Under the pieces are notes generated by a model. The model was not told the origin of the DNA. It ran no database searches and saw nothing but the letters and a program-made list of their open reading frames with translations. From Microbacteriaceae bacterium (GTDB lineage: Bacteria > Actinomycetota > Actinomycetes > Actinomycetales > Microbacteriaceae): a stretch of 5,573 nucleotides of DNA. Positions 1-4,998 of this stretch are shown here, piece after piece; position 1 is the stretch's first letter, and every line of letters begins with the position of its first letter. Where the stretch lies: assembly GCA_003454135.1 (NCBI GenBank), contig DMKW01000222.1, positions 1 through 5,573 of the forward strand, written 5' to 3'. Made by a program: the position numbers and the translations under genes.

Positions 1-84
1 GCATCCGGTATCGTGCCAACCTCCGGAGAAACGCGCGTCGCGGCATCCGGTATCTCGCGAACCTCCGGAAAAACGTGGGTTGCG
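1..84. repeat. Two tandem imperfect 42-bp direct repeats
   Basis: Unit 1 is 1-42 and unit 2 is 43-84. Counted by eye they match at 35 of 42 positions, with differences at unit positions 13, 14, 17, 28, 34, 36 and 39. Each unit opens with GCATCCGGTATC and carries AACCTCCGGA at unit positions 18-27, so TCCGG cores fall at 4, 22, 46 and 64. The unit length is a multiple of three and both strands stay open, so a 14-residue coding repeat cannot be excluded. However, the differences do not concentrate at third positions in either frame I checked, and the array lies just upstream of corA, so an intergenic repeat is more likely. The array touches the left edge and may continue beyond it. Confidence 0.85.
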
Positions 85-90
85 ACGGGA

Positions 91-144
91 GCAGCGCCGT
101 TGGGTTGCGAGTTGATTGGTGCGCGGCGCTGCCAATTGTTTGGC
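91..144. other. Inverted repeat upstream of corA, terminator-like, with an overlapping smaller hairpin
   Basis: GCAGCGCCG at 91-99 pairs perfectly with CGGCGCTGC at 124-132 (9 bp), around a 24-base loop. The right arm is followed by CAATTGTTT, a short T-rich stretch, so the structure could end transcription of a gene to the left of the window. The long loop makes this uncertain. A second small hairpin, GCCAA-TTGT-TTGGC at 131-144, shares bases 131-132 with the right arm, so the two are partly exclusive. If corA starts leaderless at 167, neither would be in its mRNA. The rest of the 85-153 interval shows nothing else I can name. Confidence 0.35.
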
Positions 145-153
145 CAGCGGGTT

Positions 154-166
154 TACCGTGAGAGTT
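154..166 (+). promoter_or_regulatory. Putative -10 box of corA (leaderless type)
   Basis: TACCGT at 154-159 fits the TANNNT form of actinobacterial -10 elements and ends 7 bases before the ATG at 167, which would put the transcription start on or next to the A of the start codon. No convincing -35 is visible at 16-18 bp; TTGTTT at 136-141 is only 12 bp away. The purine stretch GAGAG at 160-164 is too close to the ATG to be a good ribosome binding site. Confidence 0.4.
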
Positions 167-1291
167 ATGGCTCCCGATTTTCGCAAGCCGTTCCGCGCCA
201 TGACGTTTCGTCACCGTCAGGTGCTGCCGAGCGCGCCGCCAGAGACACCGCAGGTCGCGCGTCCCGCGCGTCCGAGCCTCATCAACGACGTGATTTACGA
301 GAACGGATGTCGCGTCGAGACGCTCGATTCCCTCAACGAGACCTTCGCGAAGCTCGAGGCCCGCCCCGGGGCGATGGCGTGGATCGGACTGTACCGGCCC
401 ACCACGGCGGAGATCACGTCGCTCGCCGACCAGTTCGGCTTGCACGAGCTCGCCGTGGAAGACGCGATCGTCGCCCACCAGCGTCCCAAGATCGAGCGGT
501 ACGGGTCCACCCTCTTCGTGGTGCTGCGCGCCGCGCGCTACCTCGACGCCAAGGAGGAGGTCGAGTTCGGCGAGCTGCACGTCTTCATCGGTCAGAACTT
601 CGTGATCACGGTGCGGCACGCGGAATCACCCGATCTCTCGATAGTGCGCGCGCGTCTCGAGGGCACGCCGGAGCTGCTCGCCCGCGGCACCGAGGCCGTG
701 CTCTACGCGATCCTCGACGCCGTCGTCGACGGGTACGCGCCCGTCGTGGCCGGCCTCTCCAACGACATCGACGAGATCGAGACGCAGGTGTTCGACGGTG
801 ACCCGAGCGTGTCGCGGCGCATCTACGAACTCTCCCGCGAGGTGATCGACTTCGAGCGGGCTGCTCGTCCGCTCATCGGCATGCTCGAACAGATCTCCCA
901 CGGTTTCGAGAAGTACAAGATTGGCGAAGACCTGCAGCAGTACCTGCGCGATGTCGCCGACCACGTAACGAACGTCAACGAGCGCATCGAGGAGTTCCGT
1001 ATCCTGCTGCGCGACATCCTCACCGTGAACGGGACGCTCGTGGCGCAGCGCCAAAACGAAGACATGCAGAAGATTGGCGAGGCGAGCAACCGGCAAGCCG
1101 AGGAGGCCCGAAAGATCTCGGCCTGGGCCGCCATCCTGTTCGCGCCGTCGATCATCACCGGCATCTACGGCATGAACTTTCACGCGATGCCGGAACTCAG
1201 CTGGCCGCTCGGTTACCCGATCGCGGTCCTGCTCATGCTGGCCGTGAGCGGCGGCCTGTTTGTGATCTTTCGCGCGAGGCGCTGGCTGTGA
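167..1291 (+). CDS. corA: CorA-family magnesium/divalent cation transporter
   Basis: Inner-membrane channel that takes up Mg2+ (in some members Co2+ or Ni2+) as a pentamer, with a large N-terminal cytoplasmic funnel. From the ATG at 167 it is 374 residues. The signature GMN is at residues 335-337 in the context YGMNFHAMPEL, at the end of the first membrane helix (about 317-334). A second helix follows at about 351-368, then a basic C-terminal tail (RARRWL). This two-helix C-terminus with GMN and an acidic MPEL loop is diagnostic of the family. I chose the ATG at 167 because a TANNNT box lies 7 bases upstream. The reading frame extends back to TTG at 116 and GTG at 158, and another ATG lies at 200. 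Conserved-looking sequence begins only near residue 37, so the extreme N-terminus is uncertain. The stop codon overlaps the next gene by 4 bases. Substrate specificity cannot be read from the sequence. Confidence 0.93.
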   Translation: MAPDFRKPFRAMTFRHRQVLPSAPPETPQVARPARPSLINDVIYENGCRVETLDSLNETFAKLEARPGAMAWIGLYRPTTAEITSLADQFGLHELAVEDAIVAHQRPKIERYGSTLFVVLRAARYLDAKEEVEFGELHVFIGQNFVITVRHAESPDLSIVRARLEGTPELLARGTEAVLYAILDAVVDGYAPVVAGLSNDIDEIETQVFDGDPSVSRRIYELSREVIDFERAARPLIGMLEQISHGFEKYKIGEDLQQYLRDVADHVTNVNERIEEFRILLRDILTVNGTLVAQRQNEDMQKIGEASNRQAEEARKISAWAAILFAPSIITGIYGMNFHAMPELSWPLGYPIAVLLMLAVSGGLFVIFRARRWL

Positions 1292-1530
1292 CGAAGGATG
1301 CCGTCGAGATCCGAGAGCCGGAGACCTCAGGGATGGACGGACTCTTCGCGTCGTCTGGGATCGAGTCCGATCGGCCTAGGGCCTCCCTCGCGGTGCAGCT
1401 GGCTGGCGGGATCGCGGCCATCGCGGCGTTGTGTGTCGTCGCCGTTTTCGTGATCAGCGTTGCCGCACCCGTCCTGGTAGAAGTTCTCGCGACGCTGTTG
1501 ACCAGATTCGCCGCCGGAGGCGCGTTCTAG
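1288..1530 (+). CDS. Small single-pass membrane protein of unknown function, coupled to corA
   Basis: I do not recognise this 80-residue protein. Residues 1-33 are polar and rather acidic (MTKDAVEIREPETSG at the start). A continuous hydrophobic stretch runs from about 37 to 60, followed by a moderately hydrophobic, amphipathic-looking tail ending FAAGGAF, so one membrane helix is likely. It starts at GTG 1288, overlapping the corA stop by four bases (GTGA), with a GAGG ribosome binding site at 1276-1279 spaced 8 bases. That arrangement implies translational coupling, so both proteins should be made together. The putative recG -35 begins at the stop codon. No cysteine pair, signal-peptidase site or named motif is evident. 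A role with CorA is suggested only by position. It could be a lineage-specific protein of unrelated function. Confidence 0.7.
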   Translation: MTKDAVEIREPETSGMDGLFASSGIESDRPRASLAVQLAGGIAAIAALCVVAVFVISVAAPVLVEVLATLLTRFAAGGAF

Positions 1531-1561
1531 ACGGGTCGGCAGTCGCGGGTACCCTCGGAGG
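1528..1561 (+). promoter_or_regulatory. Putative recG promoter (-35/-10, leaderless start)
   Basis: TAGACG at 1528-1533 matches TTGACA at four of six positions. It is separated by 16 bp from TACCCT at 1550-1555, a TANNNT-type -10. The -10 ends 6 bases before the GTG at 1562. The purine-rich CGGAGG at 1556-1561 resembles a Shine-Dalgarno but touches the start codon, so it could not work at normal spacing for this start. Both observations favour a leaderless mRNA. The -35 overlaps the stop codon of the preceding gene. Confidence 0.45.
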
Positions 1562-3715
1562 GTGGAATCACCGCTCGACGCGAAGCTCAGCACCGCCTTG
1601 GGCGGGCGCACGGCTTCGGCGATCGAGAAGGGGCTCGGGCTCGCGACCATAGGCGACCTCCTGAGCCACTACCCGCGTCGCTACGCCCAGCGCGGGGAGC
1701 TCACCGCCCTCAGCGAGCTGCCACCCGACGAGAACGTCACGATCGTCGCCGAGGTGATCGAGAGCCGCGAGCGACCGATGCGGGCCAAGCGCGGGTCGAT
1801 CCTCGAGGTGCGGATCAGCGACGGCAAGGGCATCCTGACCCTCACGTTCTTCAACCAGGCCTGGCGCGCGAAAGAACTTCGCCCGGGCGTGCGCGGTATC
1901 TTCGCCGGCAAGGTCGGCGACTACCGCGGCACGATGCAACTCGCGCACCCCGACTATGAGCTGTTCGAGGCGGATGACAGCGCGGCCGGGGACGACGCTG
2001 CCCGCAAGTGGGCCGAGCTACCGATTCCCATCTACCCCGCCACGGCCACCGTCGCTTCCTGGCAGCTGCAGAAGGCGATCGGGGTCGTGCTCGACACTCT
2101 GCCGCCCCTCGCCGACCCGGTGCCGGATGCCGTGCGCATCGAGCGCAAGCTCATGACCTATTCGCGAGCGGTCGAACTGATCCACCGCCCGCAGAAGGAC
2201 GCGGACTGGGGTGCCGCGCGCAAGGCGCTGCGCTTCCAGGAGGCGTTCGTGCTGCAGGCGGCACTGCTGCAGCAGCGGCAGGTGCTGCGCGAGCAGGCCG
2301 CCACCTCGCGCGTGCCGAAACCGGGGGGCTTCCTCGAGCGCTTCGACGCACAGCTCGCCTTCACCCTCACGGGGGACCAGGCGACGGTCGGCGCCGAGAT
2401 CGCGAAGGACATCGCCGCGACAGCTCCCATGAACCGGCTCGTGCAGGGCGAGGTCGGTTCGGGCAAGACCCTCGTGGCGCTGCGGGCGATGCTCGCCGTG
2501 GCCGATTCGGGCGGCCAGTCGGCACTGCTCGCCCCGACCGAGGTGCTCGCCGGCCAGCACCTGCGGTCGATCGTGAAGACCCTCGGCCCAGACCTCGCCG
2601 CCGTGCTGCGCCCGGCCATCATCACGGGGCAACTGCCGGTCGCCGATCGCCGAAAGGCGCTCCTCGCCGCAGTGTCCGGGCAGGCCAACATCGTCGTCGG
2701 CACGCACGCTCTGATGAGCGACAGGGTCGGCTTCTATGACCTCGGGCTCGTGGTGGTCGACGAGCAGCATCGTTTCGGGGTCGAACAGCGCGAGGCGCTG
2801 CGTCGCAAGGGCGCGACGCCGCCGCACGTGCTCGTGCTCACCGCGACGCCGATCCCGCGCACGGTCGCGATGACCGTCTTCGGCGACCTCGATGTGTCCA
2901 CGATCGCGGAGCTGCCATCCGGTCGCGTGCCGATCGAGAGCTTCGTCGTGCCCCTCGCCGACAAGCCCGGTTGGGTGAATCGGGTCTGGGAGCGGCTCGC
3001 CGAGGAGCTCGCGAAGGGCAGGCAGGGTTTCGTGGTGTGTCCGGCGATCGACTCGACGACGGTCGACGACACCGACGACGAGCTCGAGCAGGGCCCGGCC
3101 AAGCGGGCGAATGTCACGGATGTGATCGCCGAGCTGCGCGCGAACCCTCTGCTCTCATCCGCGCGCATCGAAGCCCTGCACGGTCGCCTGCCGAGCGACG
3201 AGAAGGACACCATCATGCGCGCCTTCGCCCGCGGCGAGATCGACGTGCTCGTCGCGACGACCGTGATCGAAGTCGGCGTGGACGTGCCGAACGCGTCGAC
3301 GATGGTGATCCTCGACGCCGACCGGTTCGGGGTGTCTCAGCTTCACCAGTTGCGCGGCCGAGTGGGTCGTGGCGGCGTGCCGGGCCTGTGCCTCATGGTC
3401 ACGGATGCCGAGGACGGCACGATCGCGCGAGAGCGCGTCGAGATCGTGGCATCCACCCTCGATGGGTTCGAGCTCGCCCAGAAGGACCTCGAACTGCGCC
3501 AGGAGGGTGACGTGCTGGGGAGCGTGCAGTCGGGTGGGCGCTCATCGCTGCGGCTGCTGAGGGTCGCGCGCGACGGCGAGCTCATCACCGAGGCGCGCGC
3601 GATCGCCCGCGCGGTGCTCGAGGACGACCCGACGCTCTCCGCCCATGCGGTGTTGCGCACGGCGCTCGGCCGGAGGCTCGACGAGGCGAGCAGGGACTTC
3701 CTCGCCAAGAACTAG
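1562..3715 (+). CDS. recG: ATP-dependent DNA helicase RecG
   Basis: Superfamily 2 DNA translocase that regresses stalled replication forks and processes branched DNA such as Holliday junctions and D-loops. The protein has 717 residues, near the roughly 690-740 usual for RecG. An N-terminal wedge domain with an OB fold occupies about residues 55-140. Helicase motifs follow in order: Walker A GEVGSGKT (296-303), DEQH box (400-403) followed by RFG, TATPIPRT (427-434) and motif VI QLRGRVGR (596-603). Near the C-terminus, KDLELRQEGDVLGSVQSG matches the region that couples ATP hydrolysis to movement in RecG. The start is GTG 1562: the N-terminal SPLDAKLSTALGGRTA agrees with actinobacterial RecG proteins as I recall them, and no other upstream start fits. 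The frame is intact. In many actinobacteria rsmD lies directly downstream; here coaD follows after 45 bases. Confidence 0.97.
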   Translation: MESPLDAKLSTALGGRTASAIEKGLGLATIGDLLSHYPRRYAQRGELTALSELPPDENVTIVAEVIESRERPMRAKRGSILEVRISDGKGILTLTFFNQAWRAKELRPGVRGIFAGKVGDYRGTMQLAHPDYELFEADDSAAGDDAARKWAELPIPIYPATATVASWQLQKAIGVVLDTLPPLADPVPDAVRIERKLMTYSRAVELIHRPQKDADWGAARKALRFQEAFVLQAALLQQRQVLREQAATSRVPKPGGFLERFDAQLAFTLTGDQATVGAEIAKDIAATAPMNRLVQGEVGSGKTLVALRAMLAVADSGGQSALLAPTEVLAGQHLRSIVKTLGPDLAAVLRPAIITGQLPVADRRKALLAAVSGQANIVVGTHALMSDRVGFYDLGLVVVDEQHRFGVEQREALRRKGATPPHVLVLTATPIPRTVAMTVFGDLDVSTIAELPSGRVPIESFVVPLADKPGWVNRVWERLAEELAKGRQGFVVCPAIDSTTVDDTDDELEQGPAKRANVTDVIAELRANPLLSSARIEALHGRLPSDEKDTIMRAFARGEIDVLVATTVIEVGVDVPNASTMVILDADRFGVSQLHQLRGRVGRGGVPGLCLMVTDAEDGTIARERVEIVASTLDGFELAQKDLELRQEGDVLGSVQSGGRSSLRLLRVARDGELITEARAIARAVLEDDPTLSAHAVLRTALGRRLDEASRDFLAKN

Positions 3716-3747
3716 GCGATGGTCACGAAACCGTAACGTCGAGCCGA

Positions 3748-3760
3748 TAGTCTCAGAGGT
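3748..3760 (+). promoter_or_regulatory. Putative -10 box of coaD (leaderless type)
   Basis: TAGTCT at 3748-3753 is a TANNNT box ending 7 bases before the coaD ATG. AGAGG at 3755-3759 is the only Shine-Dalgarno-like string and lies one base from the ATG, too close to serve normally. No good -35 is seen at 16-18 bp; TGGTCA at 3720-3725 matches four of six positions but is 22 bp away. Read-through from recG is also possible, since no terminator is apparent in the 45-bp gap. Confidence 0.35.
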
Positions 3761-4243
3761 ATGAACAGGATCGCCGTCGTCCCTGGTTCCTTCGACCCCG
3801 TGACCCTCGGTCATCTGGACGTCATCGAACGAGCGGCGGGGATCTTCGACGAACTGCACGTTCTCGTGGTGCACAACCCGGACAAGTCGGCCCTTCTTCC
3901 GGTCGCCCAGCGCGTGGCGCTCATCGAGCGGTCGATCGCCGAAGGCGGCCTGCCGGAGAACATCACGGTCACGTCGTGGAGCGTCGGCCTGCTCGTGGAC
4001 TACTGCACCGATGTCGGCGCGAGCGTGCTCGTGAAGGGCGTGCGCTCCCAAGTGGATGTGGCCTACGAGACGCCCATGGCGATCGTCAACCGCAACCTCG
4101 CCGGGGTCGAGACGATCTTCATGCTGCCGGACCCCGCGCACGCCCACGTGTCGAGTTCGCTCGTGCGGCAGGTCGCCGCGCTCGGCGGGGACGTGAGCCC
4201 GTATGTTCCCCGCGCGGTGGCCGACTTCCTGCAGGGGCTGTAG
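3761..4243 (+). CDS. coaD: Pantetheine-phosphate adenylyltransferase (PPAT)
   Basis: Transfers AMP from ATP to 4'-phosphopantetheine, giving dephospho-CoA and pyrophosphate, the penultimate step of coenzyme A synthesis in the cytoplasm. The 160 residues are the typical full length. The N-terminal PGSFDPVTLGHLD (8-20) contains the T/HxGH nucleotidyltransferase motif, with His18. The lysine in NPDKSALL is Lys42, the substrate-binding KGVR is at 92-95, and the ATP-binding VSSSLVR at 130-136 corresponds to the ISSxxxR signature. GGDVSPYVP (142-150) is also typical. All expected catalytic residues are present. The segment DVAYETPM (99-106) replaces the DFEYE-like sequence of many homologues. The ATG at 3761 gives exactly the expected N-terminus. 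It follows recG by 45 bases and faces the convergent tetR gene 36 bases downstream. Confidence 0.96.
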   Translation: MNRIAVVPGSFDPVTLGHLDVIERAAGIFDELHVLVVHNPDKSALLPVAQRVALIERSIAEGGLPENITVTSWSVGLLVDYCTDVGASVLVKGVRSQVDVAYETPMAIVNRNLAGVETIFMLPDPAHAHVSSSLVRQVAALGGDVSPYVPRAVADFLQGL

Positions 4244-4261
4244 CCCGGGCGGGACGCGGTC

Positions 4262-4280
4262 ACCACTCGCCTCGAGCGGT
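4262..4280 (-). terminator. Hairpin between convergent coaD and tetR
   Basis: Read on the minus strand, ACCGCTCG-AGG-CGAGTGGT forms an 8-bp stem, including one G.U pair, with a 3-base loop. It begins at the last base of the tetR stop codon. On the plus strand the same sequence folds with one A.C mismatch, so it could also act weakly on coaD transcripts. There is no following U-tract on either strand, which is common for hairpin terminators in high-GC actinobacteria but makes the call less certain. Confidence 0.5.
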
Positions 4281-4858
4281 CAGTCCAGCTCGGCCACTCG
4301 ACGGGCCGTCGCCACGAACGTGTCGCGAATCGTCTCGGCGCCGTCGAGATAGCCGCCGACCATCGCCGCGTCCCGAAGCAACACGAGTGCCTTCGCCTTC
4401 TCCTCCGCGTCGCCGCGACCGGCCGCCTCGAGCACGCTCGTGAGCGTGGATTTGAACCAGTCGCGGTGTCGGCGCACGGTGCGACGCACGGCGCTTGTGG
4501 CATCCGGATACTCCGCCGAAGCATTGATGAACGGGCAGCCCCTCGTGTGGTACCTCGTGACGTCGTCGGCGATGCCGTCGATGAGCAGCTCGAGCATATT
4601 TGCCGGCGAGGTGGCGAGAGGCTCCGCGGCGGCGAAGTATCCGCGAATGGCCTCGTCTTCCCGGTCGAGGTAGGCCATTACGAGGTCCTCCTTGCCGGGG
4701 AAGTGGCGGTAGAACGTCGCTCGTGTGACGTCCGCCTCGGTGATGATGCGGTCGACACCCACCGCATGGATGCCGTCGCGGTAGAAGATCGACGACGCAA
4801 CGCGCAGCAGCCGATCGCGCGCCTCCGAGGGGCGGGCGGGTTGCACGGGTATCGACAT
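4280..4858 (-). CDS. TetR/AcrR-family transcriptional regulator
   Basis: One-component repressor-type regulator of 192 residues, typical for TetR proteins. The N-terminal DNA-binding domain spans about residues 12-60. Its helix-turn-helix lies near 33-53 and ends with the family hallmark TRATFYRHFPGKEDLV (45-60). The ligand-binding half contains GCPFINASAEYPD (107-119), with Cys108 the only cysteine in the protein, a combination I recall from one TetR subgroup with unknown ligands. I chose the ATG at 4858. GTG at 4864 would add two residues. The frame stays open to 5275, but that extension is Arg/Ser/Pro-rich and lies antisense to fgd, so it is not real. No Shine-Dalgarno is present; a TANNNT box lies 6 bases upstream. 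It is divergent from fgd across 140 bp containing a palindrome that probably binds this protein. The target genes and ligand are unknown. Confidence 0.93.
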   Translation of the reverse strand: MSIPVQPARPSEARDRLLRVASSIFYRDGIHAVGVDRIITEADVTRATFYRHFPGKEDLVMAYLDREDEAIRGYFAAAEPLATSPANMLELLIDGIADDVTRYHTRGCPFINASAEYPDATSAVRRTVRRHRDWFKSTLTSVLEAAGRGDAEEKAKALVLLRDAAMVGGYLDGAETIRDTFVATARRVAELD

Positions 4859-4870
4859 GGTCACAGCGTA
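4859..4870 (-). promoter_or_regulatory. Putative -10 box of tetR (leaderless type)
   Basis: On the minus strand TACGCT occupies 4870-4865 and is followed by six bases and then the ATG at 4858, with no Shine-Dalgarno between. The AGAACG palindrome ends one base upstream of this box, so bound repressor would block polymerase. A -35 at the expected distance is not apparent. TTGGCT at 4908-4903 (four of six matches to TTGACA) is too far upstream for this -10. Confidence 0.4.
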
Positions 4871-4871
4871 C

Positions 4872-4885
4872 AGAACGCTCGTTCT
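4872..4885. promoter_or_regulatory. Probable TetR operator: perfect 6-2-6 palindrome
   Basis: AGAACG-CT-CGTTCT has perfect 6-bp arms around a 2-bp centre. It lies 13 bp upstream of the tetR start and next to its putative -10 box. Short perfect palindromes of this size beside the regulator gene are the usual TetR operator arrangement, so autorepression is likely. The symmetry does not extend beyond the arms. The site is 113 bp from the fgd start, so direct control of fgd from this position is less certain; a lone GTTCT half-site recurs at 4935-4939. Confidence 0.65.
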
Positions 4886-4895
4886 TGTGGGGCTA

Positions 4896-4932
4896 TTCCC
4901 GGAGCCAATCCGCTTCCCGAAATGGACGGGAA
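4896..4932. promoter_or_regulatory. Cluster of TTCCCG/CGGGAA motifs upstream of fgd
   Basis: TTCCCG occurs at 4896-4901 and again 18 bp later at 4914-4919, and CGGGAA, its reverse complement, at 4927-4932. The last two form a perfect inverted repeat with a 7-base spacer. The cluster lies between the probable TetR operator and the fgd gene and overlaps the tentative fgd -35. It could bind a second regulator or form a small hairpin. I cannot name a protein for it. Confidence 0.35.
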
Positions 4933-4950
4933 ATGTTCTGGTGGCAGTAT
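4923..4950 (+). promoter_or_regulatory. Tentative fgd promoter
   Basis: TGGACG at 4923-4928 matches TTGACA at four of six positions. It is followed after 16 bp by CAGTAT at 4945-4950, which matches TATAAT at three of six. This would start transcription about 40 bases before fgd, leaving room for the ribosome binding site. Both hexamers are weak. Confidence 0.22.
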
Positions 4951-4985
4951 GGAGCCACGACGGCGACGTCGATTGACCGCTCGCG

Positions 4986-4992
4986 AAAGGAG
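4986..4992 (+). promoter_or_regulatory. Ribosome binding site of fgd
   Basis: AAAGGAG at 4986-4992 is a strong Shine-Dalgarno, separated by six bases from GTG 4999. It decides the start over the adjacent in-frame TTG at 4996, which would be only three bases away. It contrasts with the absence of such sites at corA, recG, coaD and tetR. Confidence 0.8.
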
Positions 4993-4998
4993 CCGTTG

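Noticed and set aside
1..84. CRISPR array
   Set aside because: The two units are directly adjacent and similar along their whole length, so there are no unique spacers between identical repeats.
91..166. Magnesium-sensing riboswitch (M-box) upstream of corA
   Set aside because: The interval is much too short for the complex M-box fold, and the likely transcription start lies at the start codon.
13..801. Long plus-strand open frame overlapping the repeats and the 5' half of corA
   Set aside because: The translation is Arg/Ala-rich with no domain, as expected for a wrong frame over a GC-rich gene. corA in another frame has a clear family signature.
626..1183. 185-codon minus-strand open frame inside corA
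   Set aside because: It is antisense to the corA cytoplasmic domain, has no recognisable motif and no promoter or ribosome binding site that I can see.
2018..2827. 269-codon minus-strand open frame inside recG
   Set aside because: It lies fully antisense to recG helicase motifs, with low-complexity Arg/Leu/Glu/His composition. It is a GC-driven shadow frame.
4235..4246. Small GGGC-TGTA-GCCC hairpin at the coaD stop codon
   Set aside because: There are only four base pairs and no U-tract. The hairpin at 4262-4280 is a better terminator candidate.
4500..4515. Sequence inside tetR resembling the start of the 42-bp repeat (GCATCCGG followed by ATACTCCG)
   Set aside because: It lies within conserved tetR coding sequence and shares only the short GCATCCGG core, itself part of the frequent GGCATCC word. 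It is not a third repeat copy.
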